A stretch of 64,000 nt of DNA from positions 28,176 through 92,175 of the forward strand of contig NZ_WOVL01000021.1 of the NCBI RefSeq assembly GCF_009737085.1, given 5' to 3'. This document shows positions 8,470 through 17,665 of this stretch, piece after piece. Under the pieces are notes generated by a model. The model saw only the letters and a program-made list of their open reading frames with translations. It was not told the DNA's origin and did not search any database. The position numbers were made by a program, and so were the translations under genes. Numbering within the stretch: position 1 is the stretch's first letter; each line of letters starts with the position of its first letter. The stretch comes from Paenibacillus sp. NEAU-GSW1. GTDB taxonomy: Bacteria > Bacillota > Bacilli > Paenibacillales > Paenibacillaceae.

Positions 8470-8499
8470 TTTATAGGCAACGCTTATAAAGTTATTCAA
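8470..8499 (-). promoter_or_regulatory. likely sigma-A promoter of leuB
   Basis: TTGAAT (8499-8494) and TATAAA (8475-8470) have an 18-bp spacer, about 110 bp upstream of the leuB start. This would let leuB be expressed apart from the T-box operon. Confidence 0.5.
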
Positions 8500-8500
8500 G

Positions 8501-8544
8501 GTGAAACGGCTGTCGCCGTCCTTTGGCGGCGCAGCGCGTTTCAT
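8501..8544. repeat. strong stem-loop upstream of the leuB promoter
   Basis: Arms GTGAAACGGCTGTCGCCG and CGGCGCAGCGCGTTTCAT pair over about 17 bp with one mismatch and a bulge. It lies between yjbQ and the leuB promoter and lacks a clear T-run. It may end yjbQ transcription or act as a binding site. Confidence 0.5.
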
Positions 8545-8550
8545 TCCGAG

Positions 8551-8594
8551 AATTATAGGTCAAGTATAGAGAAAACTTATACTTTCCTATAATT
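8551..8594. repeat. AT-rich inverted repeat after yjbQ
   Basis: AATTATAGG pairs with CCTATAATT, and inside it AGTATA pairs with TATACT. It begins 9 bp after the yjbQ stop codon. It could be a weak terminator or an operator. Confidence 0.4.
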
Positions 8595-8603
8595 TGAGAA
8601 AAA

Positions 8604-9005
8604 TTATCCTTTGAGCAGTTTTACATAGTAAGTTCTTGCGCGAGGCCCGTCGAATTCGCAAAAATAGATGCCCTGCCATGTGCCGAGCAGCAGCTTGCCT
8701 TCACTTACAACGACCGTCTGGCTCGTCCCGGTCGTCAACGCCTTCAAATGCGAAGCGGTATTGCCCTCTGCATGACGATATTTCGGATGCTCACAAGGAT
8801 AGACCTCGTCCAGCCGCATCAGAATATCATGCTTTACATCCGGATCGGCATTTTCTTGAATCGTAATGCCTGCTGTCGTATGCGGGCAATAGACGACGGC
8901 CAGCCCGTCAGCCAAGCCTTCGTTCTTCACAATTGCGCCCACTTGCCTTGTGATGTCGATCATCTCGTCCCGTCTCGACGTCCTCAAATGCTCTTTAGCC
9001 AGCAT
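8604..9005 (-). CDS. yjbQ: YjbQ family protein (UPF0047)
   Basis: A 133-residue single-domain protein of the YjbQ/UPF0047 family, often annotated as a secondary thiamine-phosphate synthase enzyme from a weak side activity. The family signature is clear: [22 protein letters not shown] at about residues 40-61, then [12 protein letters not shown] and [15 protein letters not shown] near the end. The true cellular role is not settled. The start has AAGGTG 6 bp upstream. It lies between leuA and leuB but is cut off from leuA by a giant palindrome, so its membership of the leucine operon is doubtful. Confidence 0.9.
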   Translation of the reverse strand: MLAKEHLRTSRRDEMIDITRQVGAIVKNEGLADGLAVVYCPHTTAGITIQENADPDVKHDILMRLDEVYPCEHPKYRHAEGNTASHLKALTTGTSQTVVVSEGKLLLGTWQGIYFCEFDGPRARTYYVKLLKG

Positions 9006-9030
9006 CCCAGCACCTTCTCTTTCTCTCTCT

Positions 9031-9266
9031 TTGATATAAAAAAAGCTCTTGCCGTTTTTAACATATGGATGATTATCGCAGTGTTGGAAAAGTGGAAATC
9101 TCCTGAAGGAGCATCGCGTCCGCCTTTGTATTTCCTTTTTGTTCCCCTAATTAATGGTTCAACAAAAAAGGAAATACAACAGCGGCCGTAAGGAGATTCC
9201 ACGTTCCATCTGCGAAAATAATCATCCATCATGTTTTCAAACGACAGAGCCTCTTTTTTATATCAA
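9031..9266. repeat. 236-bp imperfect palindrome between leuA and yjbQ
   Basis: The two ends are inverted copies (TTGATATAAAAAA at 9031 and TTTTTTATATCAA ending at 9266). Pairing continues inwards for about 110 bp per arm, with shared words GGATGATTAT, CGCAG, ATCTCCT and TGTATTTCC, to a centre at about 9149 (CCTAATTAATGG). The right end supplies the last codons and stop of leuA. The size and structure suggest a MITE-like element or a very large RNA hairpin. I see no direct repeat that would prove insertion. Confidence 0.8.
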
Positions 9267-10802
9267 GCTCATTTTGTCGCGGCGTCCCGGAGCCTTCCGC
9301 TTCTCGATCAAACGGTTCAGCGCATCGATATAAGCGCGCGCGCTTGCTTCAAGAATATCGGTGCTCAGGCCGCGGCCTTGCGCCGACACTTCATCCTGCT
9401 TCAGCACGACATGCACTTCGCCGAGCGCGTCTTTGCCTTGCGATACCGACTTGATGGAGTAGTCCTCAAGCTCGACCGTCTCCTCCGTCACTTTATCGAT
9501 TGCATTGTAGATCGCGTCCACAGAACCGTTGCCGATTGCAGCTTCTTCGCGAACGTCGCCTTCCGCTTTACGGATGCGAACGGAAGCGCTAGGCGTCGAC
9601 TGATTGCCGTAGTTTACTTGGATCGTCTCCAATGTGAATACTTCCGGCGTATCCGTCAGCTTCTCTTCCAGCATCGCGCGAATATCTTCGTCCGTTACGT
9701 TTTTCTTGCGGTCAGCAAGGTCTTTGAACTTCGCAAACGCAGCGTTAATCGACTCTTCTTCCAATTCGTAGCCGAGATCGATCAGCTTTTCACGGAACGC
9801 ATGGCGTCCGGAATGCTTGCCGAGTACGAGCTTCGATTCGCGAAGGCCGATTGTATCGGGAGAAATAATCTCGTAAGTCGTTTTCTCCTTCAGCATGCCG
9901 TCCTGGTGAATGCCAGACTCATGCGCGAAGGCGTTCGCGCCAACGATCGCTTTGTTGCCTGGAATAACCATGCCCGTAAGCTTGCTGACAAGACGGCTCG
10001 TTTTTGCGATTTCTTTCAAATTCAGCGACGTTTTCGCGCCGAAATAGTCCGAACGCGTCTCAAGCGCCAAAGCAATCTCTTCGATTGCCGTGTTGCCTGC
10101 ACGCTCGCCGATACCGTTGATTGTGCCCTCGATTTGATCGGCGCCGTTCAAAATCGCGGAAAGCGCATTCGCTGTCGCCATGCCAAGATCGTCATGGCAA
10201 TGGGCGCTGAGCTGAATCGTTTCGATATTCGGAACGTTCTCCTTCAGCGTCTTGAAGATGTTGCCGTATTCAAGCGGATTCAAATAGCCGACCGTATCGG
10301 GAATGTTGACAACCGTCGCGCCTGCGCGAATCGCCATATCCGTTACTTGGCACAGGAAGTCCAGCTCTGTGCGGCCTGCATCTTCAGGAGAGAATTCGAT
10401 TTTGCTAAAATATTGCTTCGCATAGCGGATCGCGCGCTCAGCAGTCTCCAGCACCTGCTCCTTCTCCATCCGCAGTTTATGCTTGCGGTGAATCGGGCTG
10501 GTCGCCAGAAACAGATGAATGCAAGGATCTTCTGCGCCTTTCAACGCTTCGCGCACGGCATCAATATCCTGCTCGCGGGAACGCGACAGGCCGATAATCG
10601 TTGCATTTTTCACTGCGCGCGCAACGGCGTTAACCGCAGCCAAGTCGCCGGGCGATGCTGCCGGGAAGCCGGCTTCCATCCGATCCACGCCAAGCTTCTC
10701 CAGCTGAAGGGCGATTTCCACCTTTTCCTTCGTGTTCAGATTGACACCGGGCGATTGCTCCCCGTCACGAAGCGTCGTATCGAAAATATATATTTTCCGC
10801 AT
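9258..10802 (-). CDS. leuA: 2-isopropylmalate synthase
   Basis: A 514-residue enzyme condensing 2-oxoisovalerate with acetyl-CoA, the first step specific to leucine. The N-terminal TIM barrel shows [16 protein letters not shown] at about residues 8-23 and the metal-binding pair in [30 protein letters not shown] follows, and the last 130 residues are the regulatory LeuA domain for feedback inhibition. The start [16 protein letters not shown] has GGAGGTG 8 bp upstream. The longer frame to 10910 is not needed. It is the fourth gene after ilvB-ilvN-ilvC, 155 bp behind ilvC. The final three codons and stop lie inside the large palindrome. Confidence 0.95.
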   Translation of the reverse strand: MRKIYIFDTTLRDGEQSPGVNLNTKEKVEIALQLEKLGVDRMEAGFPAASPGDLAAVNAVARAVKNATIIGLSRSREQDIDAVREALKGAEDPCIHLFLATSPIHRKHKLRMEKEQVLETAERAIRYAKQYFSKIEFSPEDAGRTELDFLCQVTDMAIRAGATVVNIPDTVGYLNPLEYGNIFKTLKENVPNIETIQLSAHCHDDLGMATANALSAILNGADQIEGTINGIGERAGNTAIEEIALALETRSDYFGAKTSLNLKEIAKTSRLVSKLTGMVIPGNKAIVGANAFAHESGIHQDGMLKEKTTYEIISPDTIGLRESKLVLGKHSGRHAFREKLIDLGYELEEESINAAFAKFKDLADRKKNVTDEDIRAMLEEKLTDTPEVFTLETIQVNYGNQSTPSASVRIRKAEGDVREEAAIGNGSVDAIYNAIDKVTEETVELEDYSIKSVSQGKDALGEVHVVLKQDEVSAQGRGLSTDILEASARAYIDALNRLIEKRKAPGRRDKMSLI

Positions 10803-10957
10803 GTTGCTTGCACCTCCGCTAACAGAATCATCCCGGAGCGCGCGGAGACTTTGCCACAGATACGGCAACGCATCCGGACAGCTCCGGCGAACCGGGATAA
10901 TATCAATCAATTGCAGTCTATTTGGTTTAGCCTGTCCCTATGACTGGCTATCTGTTA

Positions 10958-12543
<1,586 letters not shown>

Positions 12544-14286
12544 TTACGCATCCCCCATGATCATTTCGTCGATCGTGCTTCCTTGGGCAACCATCGGATA
12601 CACGTTTTCTTCTTTATTAACGACGAATTCGACGACTGCCGGACCTGGATGGCGAAGCGCCTCTTCCCAAACTTTGCGAGCGTCTTCCTTGTTCGTTGCG
12701 CGGAATCCGCGAACGCCGTAAGCGTCAGCCAGCTTCACGAAGTCGGGGCTGCCTGCAAGGTCGATATGGCTGTAGCGGTTGTCATAAATGAGCTCTTGCC
12801 ACTGGCGAACCATGCCAAGCACTTCATTGTTGATAATAACAACTTTTACCGGAATGTTGTTGATTGCGCAGATCGCAAGCTCTTGCGCGCACATTTGCAT
12901 GCCGCCGTCGCCGTTGATCGATACGACAACCCGATCCGGGTTGGCCATCTGAGCGCCGATCGCGGAAGGGAATCCAAATCCCATTGTGCCCAAACCGCCG
13001 GAAGTTACCCACGAGCGCGGTTTATTGAAGTTGTAATATTGCGCGGCCCACATTTGGTGCTGGCCTACGTCCGTCGTTACGATAGCGTCGCCGTTCGTCG
13101 TTTCATGAAGCATCTCGATTACCCATTGCGGCTTCAGCACTTCATCGGAGTCCTGATAGCTGAACGGATATTGCAGCTTCGACGCTTGCACGCTCGCGCG
13201 CCAGTCATCTGCTTTATCTGCGCGTTTCGCTTGCTGATTCGCAAGCTGGAGCACCGTCTTAACGTCGCCAACGATCGGAATGTCCGTCGGTACGTTTTTG
13301 CCGATTTCCGCCGGATCGATATCGATGTGAACGATTTTTGCAAGCGGAGCGAAGCCGGAAAGCTTGCCGGTTACGCGGTCATCGAAACGCGCTCCGATAT
13401 TAATGAGCAAATCAGCCGATTGAATCGATTTATTCGCTGTATAGGTGCCGTGCATGCCCGGCATGCCGATCCAAAGATCGTTGCCGCTTGGGAAGCCGCC
13501 AAGACCCAGAAGCGTTGTCGTAATCGGAATTTCCGTTTTCGTAACGAACTCGAGCAGCTCTTCGTGAGCGCCGGAGTAAACGACGCCGCCGCCTGCAAGA
13601 ATAAGCGGACGCTCTGCTTGCTCGATCGCTTTGATCAGCTTGTCGACTTGCAGCTTGTTAGGCGTCACCGTCGGGTTGTAGCCGCGGATGCTCACTTCGT
13701 TAACCGGCTGGAACAGCGCTTTGTTCGCCGATACATCCTTAGGAATGTCGATCAATACCGGACCTTTGCGGCCCGTATTCGCGATATGGAACGCCTCGTG
13801 AATGATGCGCGGCAGATCCTCTACATTGCGAACCAGGTAGCTGTGCTTCGTAATCGGCATCGTGATGCCTGTAATGTCCGCTTCTTGGAAAGCGTCGCTG
13901 CCGATCAGGCTGGACATGACATTACCTGTAATAACAACGAGCGGAACCGAATCCATATATGCGGTTGCAATGCCTGTAACAAGGTTTGTTGCCCCCGGTC
14001 CAGAAGTTGCGATACAAACGCCTACGTTGCCGCTGGAGCGTGCATAACCGTCTGCTGCATGAATTGCGCCTTGCTCGTGACGGGTAAGAATATGATTAAA
14101 ATCGGAGAATCCGTGCATCGCGTCGTAGATGTACAACACTGCGCCACCCGGATATCCAAATACACATTCGACGCCTTCCAGCACCAAACTACGGAGTAAC
14201 ATTTCGGAGCCTGTAATTACTTCCGGCTTTTTCATCTTTTCAATTAACTCTTGTTTTGACTTCAGTGTTGCGCTTTGCGTGACCAT
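12544..14286 (-). CDS. ilvB: acetolactate synthase large subunit
   Basis: A 580-residue thiamine-diphosphate enzyme that makes acetolactate or acetohydroxybutyrate from pyruvate. The N-terminal TPP-binding stretch contains GVECVFGYPGGAVLYIYDA, the catalytic Glu is in TRHEQGAIHAADGYAR, and the C-terminal TPP/Mg motif is SINGDGGMQMCAQELA with NNEVLGMVRQWQ. I take MVTQSATLKS at 14286 as the start, because AGGAGGAGG lies about 8 bp upstream. The frame opening at 14307 would begin above that site. It is the first gene of ilvBNC-leuA and is controlled by the T-box leader. Confidence 0.95.
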   Translation of the reverse strand: MVTQSATLKSKQELIEKMKKPEVITGSEMLLRSLVLEGVECVFGYPGGAVLYIYDAMHGFSDFNHILTRHEQGAIHAADGYARSSGNVGVCIATSGPGATNLVTGIATAYMDSVPLVVITGNVMSSLIGSDAFQEADITGITMPITKHSYLVRNVEDLPRIIHEAFHIANTGRKGPVLIDIPKDVSANKALFQPVNEVSIRGYNPTVTPNKLQVDKLIKAIEQAERPLILAGGGVVYSGAHEELLEFVTKTEIPITTTLLGLGGFPSGNDLWIGMPGMHGTYTANKSIQSADLLINIGARFDDRVTGKLSGFAPLAKIVHIDIDPAEIGKNVPTDIPIVGDVKTVLQLANQQAKRADKADDWRASVQASKLQYPFSYQDSDEVLKPQWVIEMLHETTNGDAIVTTDVGQHQMWAAQYYNFNKPRSWVTSGGLGTMGFGFPSAIGAQMANPDRVVVSINGDGGMQMCAQELAICAINNIPVKVVIINNEVLGMVRQWQELIYDNRYSHIDLAGSPDFVKLADAYGVRGFRATNKEDARKVWEEALRHPGPAVVEFVVNKEENVYPMVAQGSTIDEMIMGDA

Positions 14287-14336
14287 CGGCCATCCTCCTC
14301 CTGACATAATTAAACCAAAATCATGTGATCAAACAA

Positions 14337-14674
14337 AAAAACCTTTCGTCCTCTCGCTTCGATAATTCGAAGACTCGAGGGACGAAAGGTTGATCTTCCG
14401 TGGTACCACCCAAATTCGTTATACATCTCTCGATGTATAACCTCAATAGGTAAGAACGTGTGTGCACAAAACGTCCATACCTGCGGCACAGTAACGCGTG
14501 CCTTGCGATTTCCCCTAATGCGCAACGGTTGTTGCTTTTCAGGGAAACAGCTCCGAGGTGAGCTCGTAGAAAAGGGATTCTGGCGACGGTTGCAGCTAAT
14601 CCGTCTGCTCTCTGAACAGTAAGAGCCCTTAACACTTCGTCCTCATCATTGCCGATGACATATTAAATAAGACT
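14337..14674 (-). promoter_or_regulatory. T-box leader of ilvB, probably leucine-specific
   Basis: The untranslated leader has the T-box core GGGTGGTACCACGG (about 14411-14398). This is followed by a terminator stem, AACCTTTCGTCC pairing with GGACGAAAGGTT, and a T-run. Stem I carries the conserved CAGAGAGC word. The specifier region reads GAGCTCACCTCGGAGC; by its position before ACCTC the specifier is CTC, a leucine codon. Uncharged leucyl-tRNA should pair there and stabilise the antiterminator. Confidence 0.9.
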
Positions 14675-14680
14675 GCCTTC

Positions 14681-14709
14681 ATTATATTCCGTCAATTCCT
14701 GTTCGTCAA
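14681..14709 (-). promoter_or_regulatory. sigma-A promoter of the ilvB operon
   Basis: TTGACG (14709-14704), a 17-bp spacer and TATAAT (14686-14681) form a near-consensus promoter immediately upstream of the T-box. Confidence 0.85.
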
Positions 14710-14816
14710 GGAAAATGGCTTAAAAAAAACAACGTCGCACAAACATCATTTTCCTCATATAGTAGCATAGCCGTTTGTCGGCAATCTCATTCTGCCCGGG
14801 AAGGAATTGTTCGCCG

Positions 14817-15293
14817 ATGATCCGATTTCGAAACGCAAGAACTGACGACGCGGAAATATTCCGCTTGATCCGCACGGAACTGATGCCGCTGTCACACTCC
14901 GTGCATACGCTGGACGCGCATGCTGTGCGCGAGCTGCCTATACGCTTCAGAAGAGGCGCTACCTACGTTGCCGCGGCAGGCAAAACGACAAAGCCCTACG
15001 GCTTTGTCCATTTTGAAAAGCTCGATTCCTTCTTGTACATCGACATGCTCGTTACCCACCCTGAGCACCGCAATCGAGAATGGGGAAAAAAGCTTATGGC
15101 TGGTTGCGAAGCTTACGGCATAGCTCATCAGTGCGCCGCAGCATACTTGTTTGTTGACGAGAACAATGGTAGAGCACATCGTTTCTACTCCCGCCTGGGC
15201 TATCAAATAACCCGCTATGACGCCAACCTTCGATGCTATGAAATGATGAAGCCGCTCGCTTCGCCCCAGCCGCAGCTTGGTTCTAATCTATAA
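14817..15293 (+). CDS. GNAT family N-acetyltransferase
   Basis: A 158-residue single-domain acetyltransferase. The acetyl-CoA pocket is in VTHPEHRNREWGKKLMAGCE (a variant of the R/Q-x-x-G-x-G/A loop with W in place of G). FVDENNGRAHRFYSRLGYQITRY near the end is the typical motif B. The start MIRFRNARTDD has GGAAGG about 10 bp upstream. A TTG-started longer frame from 14775 is possible but has no binding site. Substrate unknown. It is divergent from the ilvB T-box. Confidence 0.85.
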   Translation: MIRFRNARTDDAEIFRLIRTELMPLSHSVHTLDAHAVRELPIRFRRGATYVAAAGKTTKPYGFVHFEKLDSFLYIDMLVTHPEHRNREWGKKLMAGCEAYGIAHQCAAAYLFVDENNGRAHRFYSRLGYQITRYDANLRCYEMMKPLASPQPQLGSNL

Positions 15294-15301
15294 CGATCAG
15301 C

Positions 15302-15628
15302 TTAATAGTAGCCTTGGTTATAGCACTTGTTGTAGCCGCCGCATCCGCAACCGCAGTAACTGCCTCCATAGCCGCCGCCGTAACCGCCGCCGAAGCCGCC
15401 GCCGAAACCGCAAGTTCCTATTGCGAACAGGAAAAGAAGCGGTAGAAAACAGAAACCGAACTTCACTTGAACCTTTTTGCCTTTGTTTTTACTTGCCAGC
15501 GGAGCAATGACGAGCTGGTTGTTATGCACGCGAACGAGCTTGCCTTTTACAACTGTGCCGTCTTTGCGTACTGCATAAATATTTTTGCCGACCAGCCGTC
15601 TTGCCTGCTCTTTCGTCACATGACCCAT
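15302..15628 (-). CDS. small protein with a hydrophobic segment and a Gly/Tyr/Cys-rich tail
   Basis: A 108-residue protein. Residues 1-55 are basic and look like a small beta domain (AVRKDGTVVKGKLVRVHNNQLVIAP). A hydrophobic stretch follows (FCFLPLLFLFAIGTCGFG). The last 35 residues are almost only Gly, Tyr, Cys and Ser, with GGGYGGGYGG-like repeats and CGCGCGG. The start has AAGGAGGG 8 bp upstream. I do not recognise a named family. The composition recalls spore-coat or surface-associated proteins of spore-formers, which is only a guess. Its 3' end meets the acetyltransferase gene 9 bp away. Confidence 0.7.
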   Translation of the reverse strand: MGHVTKEQARRLVGKNIYAVRKDGTVVKGKLVRVHNNQLVIAPLASKNKGKKVQVKFGFCFLPLLFLFAIGTCGFGGGFGGGYGGGYGGSYCGCGCGGYNKCYNQGYY

Positions 15629-15842
15629 GCCAAATCCCTCCTTCCCTCCGTTGTTCTATACTATATTCATATTTTTTAAGAGGGATTGTTTGTTTGTCCT
15701 TAATAAACAAAAATGAGCGCTAATGCTAGAGAGGTATATCCATAGAACTAGACAAAATTCTACACTTTACTGTTCAATGTATTCGGTTGTTTGTTCTGGT
15801 GTTTGCTTTATAATCTAGCTTGCAACCGTTCACAAAGGTCGG

Positions 15843-15936
15843 TTGATTGTATTCAGATGATTCTGAATAATCGATTAATGTTGGATCGTTCACTACTAAA
15901 AAAGGTGGTTTCATTGTCTTTTGCGCAAACGGTTGC
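15843..15936 (+). promoter_or_regulatory. promoter and operators left from a deleted sugar-regulated gene
   Basis: TTGATT (15843) and AATAAT (15866) have a 17-bp spacer that is filled by the inverted repeat ATTCAGATGATTCTGAAT (15851-15868). Further down, GCAAACGGTTGC (15925-15936) is a LacI/CcpA-type palindrome with one mismatch. A GGGGAGGG site then precedes the ATG at 15961. This is a complete control region in front of a broken gene. Confidence 0.5.
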
Positions 15937-15960
15937 ATAAATAAGGGGAGGGTTGTGTTC

Positions 15961-16189
15961 ATGTCTTTAGGGGGCCCGAACCGATTTCCAACGCTCCAAA
16001 GACGGCGACGAAGTCGTTGTGCTCATTAACGATTCGTGGAGCTCGCAGACGCGCACGATCGGCAATCTCAGCAGCCTTTCCAACGGCGCGCAATTAACAA
16101 ACCAAATGGGCACCGATAAAGTTACGGTTAATAACGGCTCGATTAACGTAACGCTCGAACCTAAAGAAGTAAAAATTCTCGTTAAATAA
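15961..16189 (+). pseudogene. remnant of an alpha-amylase-type glycoside hydrolase
   Basis: The frame ending TAA at 16187-16189 encodes, from about 15973, a stretch containing DGDEVVVLINDSWSSQTRTI and ending VTLEPKEVKILVK. This is typical of the C-terminal beta-sandwich of GH13 alpha-amylase family enzymes in Paenibacillus. Nothing of the catalytic barrel or signal peptide remains. The ATG at 15961 with its ribosome binding site is out of frame with the fragment and meets a stop after 19 codons. The simplest reading is a large internal deletion that joined the promoter and start to the last 70 codons. Confidence 0.7.
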
Positions 16190-16196
16190 CGGCAAA

Positions 16197-16230
16197 AAGA
16201 AGAGGCTGTCCCGCTCGGGGACAGCCTCTT
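16197..16230. terminator. bidirectional terminator between the amylase remnant and rplT
   Basis: AAGAGGCTGTCCC pairs with GGGACAGCCTCTT around a GCTC loop. On the minus strand CTTTTTG follows, ending the infC-rpmI-rplT operon. On the plus strand TTTAT follows. Confidence 0.8.
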
Positions 16231-16248
16231 TATACGCTTAATGCAATA

Positions 16249-16608
16249 CTAAGCGTTGATTTTCGATTTTGCAACGCCTGCAAGGGAGTTGAACGAGTTG
16301 ATGTCGTTAACAGCCAGGTCAGCAAGCATTTTGCGGTTCACTTCTACGCCAGCCAGTTTCAAGCCGTACATGAATTTGTTGTACGACAGGCCGTTTTGGC
16401 GAGCAGCCGCGTTGATACGAACGATCCACAGTCTGCGGAAATTGCGTTTAGTCGTACGACGGTCACGGTAAGCGTACAGCAGGGATTTACCTACTTGCTC
16501 CTTCGCTGTTTTAAACAGACGATGTTTCGAACCGAAATAACCTTTAGCCAGCTTTAAAATTCTTTTCCGACGACGAGTGCGGACAAATCCGCCTTTAACT
16601 CTTGCCAT
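16249..16608 (-). CDS. rplT: 50S ribosomal protein L20
   Basis: A 119-residue, very basic ribosomal protein starting [19 protein letters not shown], with [21 protein letters not shown] in the middle. Length and sequence are standard. It binds 23S rRNA early in assembly and, in Bacillus, also the leader of its own operon to repress it. It is the last gene of infC-rpmI-rplT, with GGGAGG upstream and a terminator after it. Confidence 0.97.
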   Translation of the reverse strand: MARVKGGFVRTRRRKRILKLAKGYFGSKHRLFKTAKEQVGKSLLYAYRDRRTTKRNFRRLWIVRINAAARQNGLSYNKFMYGLKLAGVEVNRKMLADLAVNDINSFNSLAGVAKSKINA

Positions 16609-16660
16609 GAGTGGAAACCTCCCATAAGTTGATTTTACTTTCTATAATGGTCGTACAATA

Positions 16661-16861
16661 CTATTTCAGGTTAGCAAGGCCTTGCTGAATGCGGCGAACG
16701 TCGCCTGCAGCCATAAGCGGCTGGCCAGCAAGAACGCGTTTTTGACGTCCCGATTTGTGGGAAAGCAAGTGATTGCGGTACGCTTTGTAGCGTTTCACTT
16801 TACCAGTACCGGTAATTTTGAAGCGGTCTTTCAGACTGCTGTGCGTTTTCATCTTAGGCAT
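16661..16861 (-). CDS. rpmI: 50S ribosomal protein L35
   Basis: A 66-residue basic ribosomal protein starting MPKMKTHSSLKDRFKITGTGKVKR, of standard length. It lies between infC (20 bp) and rplT (52 bp) in the usual order, with GGGAGG as binding site. Confidence 0.97.
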   Translation of the reverse strand: MPKMKTHSSLKDRFKITGTGKVKRYKAYRNHLLSHKSGRQKRVLAGQPLMAAGDVRRIQQGLANLK

Positions 16862-16881
16862 GTCGTTTATCCTCCCTTAAA

Positions 16882-17397
16882 TTAACTATTGCTTTTTGGT
16901 GCCAAAATCATAATCATGCTCCGGCCTTCCAGCTTCGGCGCACGCTCTACGCTGCATATTTCGGCAACCTCTTGCGACAGACGGTCCAGAATTTTCTGGC
17001 CGATCGCCGCATGCGCGATTTCACGCCCGCGGAACCGAACGGAAGCTTTGACCTTGTCGCCCTCGCCCAAAAATTTCACGACATTGCGGTATTTCGTTTG
17101 GTAGTCGTGCTCATCGATGTTCGCACGGAACCAAACTTCCTTCAAGTCGACGATCTTTTGATTTTTGCGGGCTTCCTTCTCTTTCTTCTGCTGCTCGTAA
17201 CGGAATTTGCCGTAGTCCATGATGCGGCATACAGGCGGTTTCGCTGTAGGAGCAACATTCACTAGATCCAGATTCAAGTCAATTGCCATTTGCAGTGCGT
17301 CGCGAATCGACTTGATGCCGATTTGCTCGCCTTCCGCGCCGACAAGGCGTACCTCTCTAGCCCGGATCTCATCGTTGATTTGATGTTCTCTGCTAAT
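16882..17397 (-). CDS. infC: translation initiation factor IF-3 (AUU start)
   Basis: A 171-residue factor that binds the 30S subunit and checks the initiator codon. It starts (M)SREHQINDEIRAREVRLV and contains the IF-3 signature VNVAPTAKPPVCRIMDYGKFRYEQQKKEKEARK; the C-domain ends EGRSMIMILAPK. The start is an ATT codon at 17397-17395 with GGAGGTG about 7 bp upstream. No ATG exists at the expected place, and the ATG at 17442 lies next to the attenuator terminator. AUU initiation is the classic autoregulatory device of infC. The operon also carries an L20-type leader. Confidence 0.95.
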   Translation of the reverse strand: MSREHQINDEIRAREVRLVGAEGEQIGIKSIRDALQMAIDLNLDLVNVAPTAKPPVCRIMDYGKFRYEQQKKEKEARKNQKIVDLKEVWFRANIDEHDYQTKYRNVVKFLGEGDKVKASVRFRGREIAHAAIGQKILDRLSQEVAEICSVERAPKLEGRSMIMILAPKSNS

Positions 17398-17440
17398 AAC
17401 GTGCCACCTCCATAGTGGAATGCTTGCGCATTGGGTTCTC

Positions 17441-17617
17441 AAAAATAAAAAAAATGCGGGTTCGCGCGAACCCGCATTCCATAACCGTTCTCATCATTTC
17501 AGACATAGAAATGTTCGATAACAATCGATTATCGCGAACCAGTCAGCCTGTGCCGAAAGGTGAGAAGCGGGCGCTTCTTCTTGTGCGTCTATTCACTTTA
17601 AAACTGTTACCGATATA
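17441..17617 (-). promoter_or_regulatory. L20-type ribosomal protein leader with attenuator
   Basis: A leader of about 175 nt lies between the promoter and infC. It ends in a strong intrinsic terminator: a TGCGGGTTCGCGC-type stem at 17453-17478 followed by eight Ts. Upstream of it are alternative pairings (GAAGCGCCCGCTTC, CGATAATCGATTG). In Bacillus, L20 binds such a leader and promotes termination. I assign the class by position and terminator, not by a covariance search. Confidence 0.75.
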
Positions 17618-17646
17618 ATATACCATAGCGTTCTTTACTGTGTCAA
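17617..17646 (-). promoter_or_regulatory. sigma-A promoter of infC-rpmI-rplT
   Basis: TTGACA (17646-17641) and TATATT (17622-17617) with an 18-bp spacer. Confidence 0.7.
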
Positions 17647-17665
17647 CCCATTCAGCAAGCAACCT

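Noticed and set aside
8984..9232. 82-residue minus-strand frame inside the large palindrome
   Set aside because: It lies within the inverted repeat, overlaps the yjbQ start, and has no ribosome binding site. It is listed only as possible element-borne sequence.
9231..10943. 570-residue plus-strand frame opposite leuA
   Set aside because: Complement of leuA with Arg/Phe/Cys-rich composition; leuA itself is certain.
15774..15962. 62-residue minus-strand frame upstream of the amylase remnant
   Set aside because: It has no ribosome binding site and overlaps a clear promoter/operator region read on the other strand.
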